The position numbers and the translations under genes were made by a program. From assembly GCF_028747805.1 (NCBI RefSeq), contig NZ_CP114887.1, forward strand, positions 799,501 through 863,500: 64,000 nt of DNA, given 5' to 3'. The notes beneath the pieces are model-generated. The model saw only the letters and a list, made by a program, of their open reading frames with translations, was not told the DNA's origin and did no database searches. Shown here piece after piece: positions 17,044 through 26,226 of this stretch. This stretch comes from Solibacillus daqui (GTDB taxonomy: Bacteria > Bacillota > Bacilli > Bacillales_A > Planococcaceae). The stretch's first letter is position 1, and each line of letters begins with the position of its first letter.

Positions 17044-17484
17044 ATGATTTCAACGAACAACCGAGCGTTACTAGACATGCCGATTAAAGATTTTATTATT
17101 TCTTCTGAAAAGGTAGCGCATGTTCAAAGTGGGAATAACGCAGAACACGCACTGCTCGTATTAACGAAAACAGGTTATTCTTCGATCCCAGTTTTAGACG
17201 TAAAGTATCGTTTAAAGGGACTACTTAGCACAAAAATGATAACGGAATCCATTTTAGGATTAGAACGAATTGAATATGAAAAACTAGCTGAAATTCGAGT
17301 AGATGATGTTATGAATCATGATGTAGCATATTTAAAAATTACGGATACATTTCGTCGTGCACTTGATTTAGTCATTAACCATGCCTTCTTATGTGTAATC
17401 GATGAAGAAGGTACGTTTGTCGGTATTATGACGCGAAGAATTATTTTAAAGCAATTGAAAAAGTATATGTATCAACAAAATTAG
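17044..17484 (+). CDS. darB: CBS-domain c-di-AMP receptor DarB (YkuL), 146 aa
   Basis: Two CBS repeats occupy almost the whole chain, about 15-75 and 82-142, with SSIPVLD and VGIMTRR as typical elements. Gene position between fadH and ccpC and the length match B. subtilis YkuL/DarB. DarB binds c-di-AMP; its free form stimulates Rel and pyruvate carboxylase, tying potassium status to ppGpp and oxaloacetate supply. ATG 17044 has AAAGGAG about ten bases upstream. pycA, the potential partner, lies at 55 kb and potassium channel genes at 1.5 and 32 kb. Confidence 0.88.
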   Translation: MISTNNRALLDMPIKDFIISSEKVAHVQSGNNAEHALLVLTKTGYSSIPVLDVKYRLKGLLSTKMITESILGLERIEYEKLAEIRVDDVMNHDVAYLKITDTFRRALDLVINHAFLCVIDEEGTFVGIMTRRIILKQLKKYMYQQN

Positions 17485-17497
17485 TAAGTAACCATTC

Positions 17498-17534
17498 GTC
17501 GACAAAGTCCATAAAGGATTTTGTCGACTTTTTA
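17498..17534 (+). terminator. Terminator after darB
   Basis: GTCGACAAAGTCC pairs with GGATTTTGTCGAC (one wobble) across ATAAA, then TTTTT. Confidence 0.88.
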
Positions 17535-17540
17535 ACTTGC

Positions 17541-17784
17541 TTCAGCAGAAGTCCTCCACTACTATAAGTGAAAGATGTATGCCAAGTATGTCCTTTATTT
17601 AGTAGGGTATAACCCTCGGCTGAATAGGGAAACTCAGGCTAAGAACGCCACGTCGTGAGGCAATACCTGAGTGACCAACATTGTGTTGGTCCAAGCCCCC
17701 GACGGATGTCACAGATTTTTTAGAGGAATTTTTCGAGCAAACTCGAAAAAAATCTGGACGAGAGTTAGCCGAGTAGTAATTGAT
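17541..17784 (+). repeat. Dispersed structured repeat, family 1, copy 3 (longest)
   Basis: Stems in order: ATTTAG/CTGAAT with AGGG/CCCT inside; ACTCAGG/CCTGAGT enclosing GCCAC/GAGGC around GTCGT; GACCAACA/TGTTGGTC; and CAGATTTTTT/AAAAAATCTG enclosing TTTCGAG/CTCGAAA. It ends in GTAATTGAT, right before the ccpC ribosome site, and begins right after the darB terminator, filling the entire intergenic region. The full stem set is best seen in this copy. Confidence 0.75.
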
Positions 17785-17803
17785 GTAAGAAAGGAAGAGT
17801 TTT

Positions 17804-18697
17804 ATGACGGCGACAGAAGCGGAAATTATCAAGGTGCTGGCAGAGGAAAAGAATATGCGTAAGGCTGCCGAGCGTTTATTTTTAACACAGCCAGCTTTGT
17901 CACAGCGCCTACAATCCATCGAAAAAGAATGGGGTGCACAATTATTTATTCGCTCACAAAAGGGATTAACGGCGACGCCAGCTGGTGAATTAGTCATCCA
18001 ATATTCGAATGAAATGATAGTGAAGCGTGAAGAAATATTTGAATCCATTCAAGCGTTGCAGTCGAAAGTACATGGTACGTTAAAAATTGCCTGTGCATCG
18101 ATTGTAGGTCAAAACTGGCTACCAAAAGTTTTGAAGGATTTCGTAACAAAATATCCAGATACAAAAATTTCGCTTATGACTGGTTGGAGCTCAGAAATTG
18201 TGAAAGCCCTTTATGATGGAGAAGCACATATCGGTATTGTCCGTGGGCAAGCTGAATGGAAGGGGAAAAAAATCCATTTATTCCGCGATATGATGTACTT
18301 AGTTGATAAGGAAATTCAAGATATGGAAGATATTATCACATCAGATCGCCCGTTTATTCAATTTAAAAGTGATTCGAATTATTATCAGGAAATACAACAA
18401 TGGTGGCAACGTCATTTTAACTACAATCCTAAGCATCAAATTATTGTAGACCAAATCGAAACATGTAAACAAATGGCACTAAATGGCATTGGTTATGCGA
18501 TTTTACCGTCCATCACATTAAATGGTGAGGAAAAGGTGCACAAAATTCCGTTAACCAACTCAGAAAATGATCATGGCTTGACACGTGATACGTGGTTAAT
18601 TGGCTATGAATCGACGTTTGAATTACGCCAAGTGGAGGCATTTGTCAATGTAGTACAAGACCATGCCCGCTGTTTATATGATTATTCCAGAGGATAA
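17804..18697 (+). CDS. ccpC: LysR family citrate-responsive repressor CcpC, 297 aa
   Basis: A LysR regulator with an N-terminal winged helix (NMRKAAERLFLTQPALSQRLQSIEKEWG, about 15-42) and a periplasmic-binding-like effector domain. The wording LPKVLKDFVTKYPDTKISLMTGWSSEIV and DQIETCKQMALNGIGYAILPS agrees with B. subtilis CcpC, which represses citZ and citB and is relieved by citrate. Its order after ykuL and before ykuQ/R also agrees. ATG 17804 follows AAAGGAAGAG. All DNA between the darB terminator and the ccpC ribosome site is a family 1 repeat, so the promoter must lie inside that element unless transcription reads through. Confidence 0.93.
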   Translation: MTATEAEIIKVLAEEKNMRKAAERLFLTQPALSQRLQSIEKEWGAQLFIRSQKGLTATPAGELVIQYSNEMIVKREEIFESIQALQSKVHGTLKIACASIVGQNWLPKVLKDFVTKYPDTKISLMTGWSSEIVKALYDGEAHIGIVRGQAEWKGKKIHLFRDMMYLVDKEIQDMEDIITSDRPFIQFKSDSNYYQEIQQWWQRHFNYNPKHQIIVDQIETCKQMALNGIGYAILPSITLNGEEKVHKIPLTNSENDHGLTRDTWLIGYESTFELRQVEAFVNVVQDHARCLYDYSRG

Positions 18698-18781
18698 GCT
18701 TAAAAAAACAGTTTTATTTTAACTGAAAATTTAGTACAATATTCCGTGTTAAGAAAACTCACATATTAAAGGGGTGTCTCA

Positions 18782-19495
18782 ATGGAGAAATTAAATGCAC
18801 AGCAAATTATTGATTTTATTTCACAGGCAAAAAAAGTTACACCGGTTAAAGTTTATGTAAAAGGTGCGGGTGTCGCTTATTTATCATATGGTCCAGATGC
18901 AAAAGTATTTGGTGATGGCAATAATGCCGTTGTTTTCGGTGAGTGGTCTCAAATTGAGGCAGCTTTAAAGGAACATGAAACACAAATTGAAGATTATGTT
19001 GTTGAAAACGATCGCCGTAATTCAGGTGTACCGTTATTAGACACAAAACATATTAATGCACGTATTGAGCCAGGTGCGATTATTCGTGACCAAGTAACAA
19101 TAGGTGAGCAAGCTGTTATTATGATGGGCGCGATTATTAACATCGGTGCTGAAATTGGTGCAAAAACAATGATCGATATGGGTGCCGTATTAGGTGGGCG
19201 TGCTACAGTTGGTGAAAACTGCCATATTGGAGCAGGAACAGTGCTAGCAGGTGTAGTAGAACCTCCAAGTGCGTTACCTGTAGTCGTAGAAGATGATGTT
19301 GTCATCGGTGCTAATGCCGTTGTATTAGAAGGTGTACGAATCGGCAAAGGTGCTGTTGTTGCAGCGGGTGCCATTGTTATTAAAGATGTAGAGCCATACA
19401 CAGTTGTAGCAGGTGTACCAGCTCGTGAAATTAAAAAGTTAGATGAAAAAACGAAATCAAAAACTGAAATAATTGATTCATTACGCAACTTATAA
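18782..19495 (+). CDS. dapH: 2,3,4,5-tetrahydropyridine-2,6-dicarboxylate N-acetyltransferase, 237 aa
   Basis: Catalyses the acetyl-CoA-dependent step of the acetylase branch of the lysine/meso-diaminopimelate pathway. The N-terminal 90 residues are the DapH-specific domain, followed by a left-handed beta-helix of hexapeptide repeats (I-G-E-Q-A, I-G-A-E-I, V-G-E-N-C, I-G-A-G-T) to about 220. Length equals B. subtilis YkuQ. The ATG follows AAAGGGGTGTCTC. It is cotranscribed with dapL 12 bases downstream. No lysine riboswitch is visible in the short leader. Confidence 0.95.
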   Translation: MEKLNAQQIIDFISQAKKVTPVKVYVKGAGVAYLSYGPDAKVFGDGNNAVVFGEWSQIEAALKEHETQIEDYVVENDRRNSGVPLLDTKHINARIEPGAIIRDQVTIGEQAVIMMGAIINIGAEIGAKTMIDMGAVLGGRATVGENCHIGAGTVLAGVVEPPSALPVVVEDDVVIGANAVVLEGVRIGKGAVVAAGAIVIKDVEPYTVVAGVPAREIKKLDEKTKSKTEIIDSLRNL

Positions 19496-19507
19496 GAAGG
19501 TGTAGCA

Positions 19508-20626
19508 ATGACAAATCTGATTGAAATTCGGCGTGATTTACATCAAATCCCTGAAGTTGGCTTTAAAGAATTTAAAACGCAGGCGTATTTATTAAATTTT
19601 ATTGAACAGTTACCACAAGAGCATATGCAAGTTGTGACGTGGAAAACAGGGATTGTCGTAGCGATTGCAGGAACAAATCCGATGAAGCAAATTGGCTGGC
19701 GAACAGATATGGATGCATTGCCCGTTTTTGAAGATACAGCCTTAGACTTTCAATCGCAACATACAGGGTTTATGCATGCTTGTGGACATGATTGTCATAT
19801 GGCAATTGCACTTGGCTTAGTTGAATCATTTGCAAAAAATCGTCCGACACAAAATGTAGTAATCTATTTCCAGCCAGCTGAAGAAGGTCCAGGTGGTGCT
19901 GAGCCGATGCTTGAATGGCTACGACTAGAACAGCCGCAGCTTGTTGCAGATGAAATTTATGCCCTGCATATTGCACCAGAATATCCAGTTGGTACCGTTG
20001 CGACAAAGTCAGGTTTACTTTTTGCGAATACTTCCGAGCTATTTATCGATTTAAAAGGTGTTGGTGGGCATGCAGCGTTTCCTCATAAAACACGTGATAT
20101 GACGGTGGCGGCAGCGAACTTAATTATGCAATTGCAAACGATCATTAGCCGTAATGTTAATCCGATGGATAGTGCAGTCATTACGATTGGCAAAATGACT
20201 TCAGGTACCGTGCAAAATGTAATTGCTGAAAATGCGCGCTTAGAAGGGACCATTCGTACGTTAAATGCGGATGCAATGGCAGAAGTGAAGCACCGTATAG
20301 AAGCAATTTGTACTGGTATTGAGGTAGCATTTGAGTGTAGTGTGATGATTGACTATGGTTCGATGTACTATGAGGTAAATAATGAGGAACGTTGTGCAAA
20401 TGCGCTTCTTGAATTTGCTCGTGATTTTGTTGGTGCAACGAGCTATGAATGTCCTGCTGCGATGACAGGGGAGGACTTTGGCTACTTTATTAAAGAGATT
20501 CCTGGAGCGATGTTTTGGGCAGGAGCGAATTGTGAATTTGGTTTACATCATGCAAAGCTAGCGCCAGACGAAGCATTAATTCCATTTAATCAAAAATTTG
20601 TCGAAGCGTTTTTACGTTCACTATAA
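19508..20626 (+). CDS. dapL: N-acetyldiaminopimelate deacetylase, 372 aa
   Basis: An M20/M40 family metallo-deacetylase that completes the acetylase route to diaminopimelate. Metal ligands are recognisable: the Asp in [18 protein letters not shown] at about 92-99, the Glu pair in QPAEEGPGG, and the final His in FGLHHAK. The dimerisation domain spans about 178-285. It matches B. subtilis YkuR in position and length. AGAAGG is seven bases before the ATG, 12 bases after the dapH stop. A terminator follows. Confidence 0.93.
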   Translation: MTNLIEIRRDLHQIPEVGFKEFKTQAYLLNFIEQLPQEHMQVVTWKTGIVVAIAGTNPMKQIGWRTDMDALPVFEDTALDFQSQHTGFMHACGHDCHMAIALGLVESFAKNRPTQNVVIYFQPAEEGPGGAEPMLEWLRLEQPQLVADEIYALHIAPEYPVGTVATKSGLLFANTSELFIDLKGVGGHAAFPHKTRDMTVAAANLIMQLQTIISRNVNPMDSAVITIGKMTSGTVQNVIAENARLEGTIRTLNADAMAEVKHRIEAICTGIEVAFECSVMIDYGSMYYEVNNEERCANALLEFARDFVGATSYECPAAMTGEDFGYFIKEIPGAMFWAGANCEFGLHHAKLAPDEALIPFNQKFVEAFLRSL

Positions 20627-20639
20627 AAGATACTGTATT

Positions 20640-20677
20640 ATACCCATTTAACGAACTCTGTTGAATGGGTATTTTTA
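20640..20677 (+). terminator. Terminator of dapH-dapL
   Basis: ATACCCATT pairs with AATGGGTAT, with AAC/GTT inside, followed by TTTTTAAT. Confidence 0.8.
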
Positions 20678-20757
20678 ATATAGTAATCAAAAGATCTGAT
20701 AATTCGCAACTTTGTTAGTTGTGATTCGTACAAATAAGCAAAGAGAGGTGGAGTAAA

Positions 20758-23076
20758 ATGAAGAAATATGTCATGCTTCTAATTTTCTTAGTGACAATGT
20801 TCGCACCGTTGATGTATGGAGCTGCTGAGATGAACATTGACGTTGACTACGGTTTTGAAGGAAAAGGCAAGCAAGATACACCGATTGCTGTAACGATTAC
20901 GATCCAAAATGATGAGCGTACATTTGATGGGGAGCTTGTCACGACATATGCCAATAATTATTTATTACAAAGGGGTGAAGTAATTCCGCTACAGTTAGCG
21001 CCAAATGAAGTCGTAAGGAAAAAAGTGTATATAAATTATTTACCTTATGAAATAATCGATAATTCAACAGGGAAATTCGTTTATTTATATGATGATTCGA
21101 TTGAAAAAGGGAACGAATCAAAAGATTATCGTGTTACACATAACAAACCAGAGTTGACTACGTATGATGCATTTATGATTGGAGTATTCGGTGATAAGCA
21201 ATTAGCTAGCGCATTACAACAACTCCGTGCAATTCAGCAAAGTAGTGTTGTTGATATATCTGAATTTGCAATAACATCACTTGAAAGTGTTCAACAATCA
21301 GAGGATTTAGCACTTTTTAACATGATCTTCTTAACGCAAGAATTGGATAAATTAACAGAAGTACAGCAAAAGGCTATTTTAGGCTGGATTCAAAGTGGGG
21401 GGCAGCTTGTAATAGATGGCGATGTTTCTGGTACTGCTTTGGAACCGTATCAAGCGTTAACAGCTTCATCGGTAACGAAAACAATTAATGCCGAACAACT
21501 TCAACAATTCACAGGGCAAGAAGGATTCGATACAGTCTTAACGATTCATGATGTACAGCCAATCCAAGGCGCACATAGTTTCAAAATCGATGAAACGGTA
21601 CTTGCCGCTAGAAAACAAATTGGCTCAGGTGCACTTATTCAAACAGCATTTTCACTTACAGATGCTACAGTGTCTAAAAGCGATAATGCGGCATATTTAA
21701 TGGCGAAATTATTAGATTTTGATGTGAACTTTTATACATCTACGCCAGAAAGTGATTTATCGAGTAATGTTGTGCCAGTGAATGCATTATTTGCTTCATT
21801 TGAATTTTCATTATGGAAAATTGTTGTCGTGTTTGGGTTATATATTTTACTACTTGGGCCATTACTTTATTATTTCTTAAAACGTAAAGATAAACGCGAA
21901 TATGCATGGATGATTATTCCAGCTATTGCACTTGTTGTGTCAGTGGCACTCTTTTTGGTCGGTGCTAAAGACCGCATCGTTCAACCTCAAATACAGCAAA
22001 TGGCAGTAGTGAAAATTAGTGACAATACTTCAGAGCAATATTTTGCACAAAGCCTATTATCTAACCGTGGAAGCGATTATCAGTTTAACTTAACAAATGA
22101 TATGAAGATAGCAAGCTATGGCGGGCAATCATTTGGACTACGCGATTTTCAAAATGGTCGATGGGGCTATGTAAAACAGCAGCAGGATCATAAAACATTA
22201 ACATTAAAAAATGTGCCTTATTGGGATGTCGAATCTTTTATTGGCAGTGGCGCAATTGATATAGGAAAGCTTGATGTTCAACTAGTAAATGAAAACAGCA
22301 TGGTGACAGGGACAATTCGCAATGACTTAACGATTGATTTAAAGGAAGTACAAATTTGGACTGGGCTGCAATTTATTAATATAGGCGATATCAAACAAGG
22401 TGAATCAAAGCATGTTAATGAAAAATTGGTATCATCATTGATTGCACCTAACACGTTACCAGTTGATCAAACCTATTATGACAGACCGACACCAGAAACA
22501 ATTGATGTAGTTAGAAAAGGACGGTTATTAAGTTTAGCAAATACACTTGTGATGGATGATCAATCCCCTGTAATCATCGGCTATTCCAATACAGCGGATA
22601 TTGGGGCACAATTTACTGGGAAGGCGAAAATGCAGTCTACTGTATTAGTGGTGCAGCCATTTACGGCATCGGTAAACTTCTCTGATGATGTCACTATAAA
22701 CGGAGACTTAATGCTAATGAAATATTCCACAGATTTATTTGGTGGGGTTAAGGATCAGCAGATTAGTGGTCAAGATTCCTATTATTTAGATCCAGCAGAT
22801 TATAAGGTTACGTATCAATTGCCACAATCTATTATGGTGCATAATATTTCTTGGGAAAGTTTAAGTTATAAGCTATATGGTAGTGCGATTAGCTCGCAAA
22901 TTTATAATGTAAAAACGAATCAATATGAATCGTTACCTAGTGAATATTCAACTGACAATGTGAATGATTATATAGAAAATGACATGATTCAATTTAGATG
23001 GCATGTTTCAGACGCTGTGTATAGTGATAATGTGAAGCTACCGATGATTGAGCTGAAAGGGGCGATGAAGCAATGA
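20758..23076 (+). CDS. Large extracytoplasmic membrane protein, partner of an ABC transporter, 772 aa
   Basis: A signal peptide at 1-25 is followed by about 320 extracytoplasmic residues, including a glutamine-amidotransferase-like segment (FLTQELDKLTEVQQ, WIQSGGQLVIDG) of the kind seen in GldG-like and DUF4350 proteins. Two membrane helices lie at about 350-371 and 382-402 with a short basic loop, then 370 more residues predicted outside. I do not know the precise family. It overlaps the next gene by ATGA, so it is coupled to the ABC ATPase and permease that follow. The substrate is unknown; an envelope or export role is plausible. The ATG follows AGAGAGGTGG. Confidence 0.75.
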   Translation: MKKYVMLLIFLVTMFAPLMYGAAEMNIDVDYGFEGKGKQDTPIAVTITIQNDERTFDGELVTTYANNYLLQRGEVIPLQLAPNEVVRKKVYINYLPYEIIDNSTGKFVYLYDDSIEKGNESKDYRVTHNKPELTTYDAFMIGVFGDKQLASALQQLRAIQQSSVVDISEFAITSLESVQQSEDLALFNMIFLTQELDKLTEVQQKAILGWIQSGGQLVIDGDVSGTALEPYQALTASSVTKTINAEQLQQFTGQEGFDTVLTIHDVQPIQGAHSFKIDETVLAARKQIGSGALIQTAFSLTDATVSKSDNAAYLMAKLLDFDVNFYTSTPESDLSSNVVPVNALFASFEFSLWKIVVVFGLYILLLGPLLYYFLKRKDKREYAWMIIPAIALVVSVALFLVGAKDRIVQPQIQQMAVVKISDNTSEQYFAQSLLSNRGSDYQFNLTNDMKIASYGGQSFGLRDFQNGRWGYVKQQQDHKTLTLKNVPYWDVESFIGSGAIDIGKLDVQLVNENSMVTGTIRNDLTIDLKEVQIWTGLQFINIGDIKQGESKHVNEKLVSSLIAPNTLPVDQTYYDRPTPETIDVVRKGRLLSLANTLVMDDQSPVIIGYSNTADIGAQFTGKAKMQSTVLVVQPFTASVNFSDDVTINGDLMLMKYSTDLFGGVKDQQISGQDSYYLDPADYKVTYQLPQSIMVHNISWESLSYKLYGSAISSQIYNVKTNQYESLPSEYSTDNVNDYIENDMIQFRWHVSDAVYSDNVKLPMIELKGAMKQ

Positions 23077-24017
23077 TTGAATTTCAGCATGTTAGTAAAA
23101 ACTATGGAACAACGAATGCGTTAGCAGATGTGTCGCTTACAATTGAAAGTGGGACTATTTACGGCTTTGTTGGAGCGAATGGTGCTGGTAAATCTACAGC
23201 ATTTTCGATTTTAGCAACGCTTATTCCATCATCTTCAGGAGATATTTTAGTAAATGGTAAAAGTGTGACCAATGAAGCGCATGCCGTTCGTGCCATGATT
23301 GGCTATATGCCAGACTTTTTCGGGGTATATGACCAGTTAAAAGTAGAGGAGTATTTAGACTTTTATGGCTCGGCCTATCAATTATCCGAAGCAGTAAGGG
23401 TGCAAAAAATTACGGAGCTCCTGTCACTCGTGCGCTTGACCGAGAAGCGATTTGAATACGTTGATGATTTGTCGCGCGGGATGAAGCAGCGTTTGTGCTT
23501 AGCGCGTACTTTAATACACAATCCAGATATCTTAATTCTAGATGAGCCAGCATCAGGTCTGGATCCAAGAGCACGTGTGGAGATGCGAGATATTTTAAAG
23601 GACTTGAAGCGTCTTGGGAAAACGATTTGTATTTCATCGCATATTTTGCCAGAACTAGCGGAAATTTGTGACGAGATTGGCGTGTTACATGCAGGAAGGC
23701 TTATTGCGAGTGGTAATATTGCTGAAATTGAAGCACAGCTACAAGGTGAAAAGTGGGTGACGGTTTCAGTTGTTGAGGATGAGGGAAGTGCGCTCGCCTT
23801 TTTTGCTAACTTACCACAAGTAGCAAATGCCACTCAACAAGGAGATGCCATTTCATTTGTATTTACTGGCGATGAATACGCGCAAGCTGCAGTACTAAAA
23901 CAAGCGATTGAGGCTGGTATTCGTGTGAGCGCGCTTGAAGTACAAAAGAAAAATTTAGAGGATGTCTTTATGGTTATTACCGAGGGGGTGGCGAAGCATG
24001 AATCTCAAAATATCTAA
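23073..24017 (+). CDS. ABC transporter ATP-binding protein, 314 aa
   Basis: The ATPase of a class similar to CcmA/NatA/GldA exporters. Walker A is GANGAGKST at about 35-43, the signature is LSRGMKQRL near 133-141, and Walker B plus D-loop is ILILDEPASGLD near 153-164. The 80-residue C-terminal extension is typical of this class. It starts in the last four bases of the upstream gene (ATGA overlap) and ends 20 bases inside the permease gene. Direction is probably export, by family. Confidence 0.9.
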   Translation: MIEFQHVSKNYGTTNALADVSLTIESGTIYGFVGANGAGKSTAFSILATLIPSSSGDILVNGKSVTNEAHAVRAMIGYMPDFFGVYDQLKVEEYLDFYGSAYQLSEAVRVQKITELLSLVRLTEKRFEYVDDLSRGMKQRLCLARTLIHNPDILILDEPASGLDPRARVEMRDILKDLKRLGKTICISSHILPELAEICDEIGVLHAGRLIASGNIAEIEAQLQGEKWVTVSVVEDEGSALAFFANLPQVANATQQGDAISFVFTGDEYAQAAVLKQAIEAGIRVSALEVQKKNLEDVFMVITEGVAKHESQNI

Positions 24018-24816
24018 TCCAGTGCTACTAAAAGAACTTAAGCTGAGATTTCGAAATGCAAAAAGCTTTTCGAGTCTCGCCTTTTATTTAATTGCGCTGA
24101 CATTATTTATTATTGCGTACTTCATTATTATGTCGGGTGTGTTTTCGAATGGCTATGTGCAGCCAGAAAGTAGCTTTATCTTATTTTGCAGTTTAACAGT
24201 ATTACAGATTTGTTTACTGCTATTCATTGCACCGGCATTAACAGCGGGTTCTATAAGTACAGAGCGTGAAAAGCAAACGCTCAATATTTTATTAACGACT
24301 ACGCAGACATCCTCACAAATTATTATCGGTAAACTTACTGCGTCGCTTGCTTATTTAGTTGTTATGTTAATTGCGACGTTACCGATGTATAGCATTTTGT
24401 TTTTATTTGGTGGGGTATCACCATGGATGTTAGTGAAAGTATTCCTACTGTTTTTACTAACGGTATTTACAGTGGGGAGTGTTGGTATATTATTTTCAAC
24501 GATTACGAAAAAGACAATTGTATCAATGATTTCTACCTATGGGGTTATGATTTTTTTAGCGGTATTTACGTTTATCTTTTTCCTGGTAGGTATTATTAAT
24601 TTCGTTGATGGAACTTCGTATTATGCGTCTTATTTTTGGATTAGTATAAATCCGATTGCCGTTGTGCTAAGTTTGATTTCACCTGAAATTGCCATTGCGA
24701 TTAAAGAAATGACACATCTAGATTGGCCACCGATTGCAATTTACTGTATTGCTTACGCGTTTATTGGAATTGTCTGTCTAGTGATTGCCTCGAAAAAATT
24801 ACGTGAAACCAAATAA
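23998..24816 (+). CDS. ABC transporter permease, ABC-2 type, 272 aa
   Basis: Six hydrophobic segments and the early motif NPVLLKELKLRFRN resemble the ABC-2 permeases paired with GldA/NatA ATPases; STEREKQTLNILLTT near residue 92 is the conserved cytoplasmic turn of that group. The frame opens at 23962, but GAGGGGGTGG lies right before ATG 23998, which overlaps the ATPase by 20 bases. With the 772-residue protein it forms one operon, closed by a terminator. Confidence 0.88.
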   Translation: MNLKISNPVLLKELKLRFRNAKSFSSLAFYLIALTLFIIAYFIIMSGVFSNGYVQPESSFILFCSLTVLQICLLLFIAPALTAGSISTEREKQTLNILLTTTQTSSQIIIGKLTASLAYLVVMLIATLPMYSILFLFGGVSPWMLVKVFLLFLLTVFTVGSVGILFSTITKKTIVSMISTYGVMIFLAVFTFIFFLVGIINFVDGTSYYASYFWISINPIAVVLSLISPEIAIAIKEMTHLDWPPIAIYCIAYAFIGIVCLVIASKKLRETK

Positions 24817-24860
24817 AACAGTACGCAATTCGTTAATAAGGCGAATTGCGTACTGTTTTT
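24816..24860. terminator. Bidirectional terminator between the ABC operon and the MFS gene
   Basis: ACAGTACGCAATTCG pairs perfectly with CGAATTGCGTACTGT, with AAAA and TTTTT flanks. Confidence 0.9.
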
Positions 24861-26043
24861 AATATGCTTTTAATAAATGTGCAGCTCTTTTTGATGTCCA
24901 GGTAAATGCGAGGATAAAGCAGCCGACTAAGACGACCGTTCCTAAAATGTATGGTGAATCTGGATTCCAATCAAATAAAATTCCTGCAAGTGCTGGGCCA
25001 AACATATTCCCTAAGCTCATATAAGCATTGTTCATACCTGCTGCAAAACCTTGCTCTTCACCTGCTAGTTTCGAAATTAGTGTATTAACAGCAGGACGAA
25101 TGAATGTTGTTGCGATAGAGAACAAAGTAGCTACGACTAAAATAACGAAGAAGCCGCTAATATAGATTGTTAGTAACATTGTCACCGCTGCAAGTAGAAG
25201 ATTTACTAATATCACTTTCATCTCACCGAAGCGTTTAAATAATTTGTTCACAACATACATTTGCAGTACAACCCCTGCAAAGCCACCAACAGTTAAAATG
25301 ATTGCGATATCAGTTGGTGTATAGCCGAATTTATGATCTAAATAAAGCGATAATGTTGCTTGGAAGTTTGCAATCCCAAAGCTAAATGTAAAAACGACGA
25401 CTAAAAATATGAAATATGATGTTTTTACAGAGCGAGCAAGCTGTTTAAATAATTTTTCCCTTGGCGCAGAAATCGTTTTCGTAGATTTTACATTCGGTAA
25501 GTAAATTGCAGATAGTACAGAGGCAATCAGCGCCACCGCACCTGCTAAGTAAAACGGAAATGTTAAATTGACATTTGCTAAAAATCCGCCAATACCTGGC
25601 CCAATCATAAAGCCAAGAGACATTGCCGCACCAATCATGCCCATACCTTTACCACGTTCTTCATACGTTGTAATGTCGGCGACGAATGCCATAATTGGTG
25701 GCATAATGAACGCTGCCCCAGCTCCACTTAAAAAGCGTGCTAAAAATAATACCCATACTTCTGATGCAAGCCCAAATAAAATTTGTGCGAAGCCGTATAC
25801 CACAAGCCCTGCAACGATAAACATTTTACGCCCATGTCGATCTGATAAATCACCTGAAACAGGGGAAAGTAAAAATTGTGCAAGCGCAAAGCCAGCGATT
25901 AGAAAGCCAAGCACTTGTCCACCAACGCCAAATAGTTGTAAATATGCTGGCATAACAGGAACGATAATCCCGATACCACCCATAGTAATAAACATATTAA
26001 ACATCAGTAAATAAAGTGCTATTTTATTTGATTGTTGTTCCAT
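24859..26043 (-). CDS. MFS multidrug-type efflux transporter, 394 aa
   Basis: Twelve predicted helices of the DHA1 (drug:H+ antiporter) family. Motif A appears as GDLSDRHGRKMFI at about 65-77, and the motif C antiporter signature as GAAMSLGFMIGPGIGG at about 138-153. It resembles Bmr/Blt/NorA and B. subtilis YkuC. Substrate cannot be predicted. The gene is monocistronic, with a weak ribosome site (AAAGGGCTG) before the ATG. Confidence 0.88.
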   Translation of the reverse strand: MEQQSNKIALYLLMFNMFITMGGIGIIVPVMPAYLQLFGVGGQVLGFLIAGFALAQFLLSPVSGDLSDRHGRKMFIVAGLVVYGFAQILFGLASEVWVLFLARFLSGAGAAFIMPPIMAFVADITTYEERGKGMGMIGAAMSLGFMIGPGIGGFLANVNLTFPFYLAGAVALIASVLSAIYLPNVKSTKTISAPREKLFKQLARSVKTSYFIFLVVVFTFSFGIANFQATLSLYLDHKFGYTPTDIAIILTVGGFAGVVLQMYVVNKLFKRFGEMKVILVNLLLAAVTMLLTIYISGFFVILVVATLFSIATTFIRPAVNTLISKLAGEEQGFAAGMNNAYMSLGNMFGPALAGILFDWNPDSPYILGTVVLVGCFILAFTWTSKRAAHLLKAY

Positions 26044-26226
26044 ACAATTCAGCCCTTTACTAAAATATTTCGAAAGTAGAAATGAATAATTGCCAATAGC
26101 ATATCATATTGTAATGACTTTCACGATAAAAATCTTCAGGCATAAGACTGAAAATGGTAGGTTGAATCTTCAGAATAATTTTGTTTAAATGAGTAAATAA
26201 ACGCTATGAAAAGAAGGTTTGAAAAT

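Noticed and set aside
17599..18048. Minus-strand ORF of 149 codons across the repeat and ccpC
   Set aside because: Antisense shadow of ccpC and the repeat.
18698..18781. Possible lysine riboswitch before dapH
   Set aside because: The leader is too short and shows no L-box landmarks.
18994..19488. Long minus-strand ORF opposite dapH
   Set aside because: A mirror of the hexapeptide-repeat codons of dapH; no start signal.
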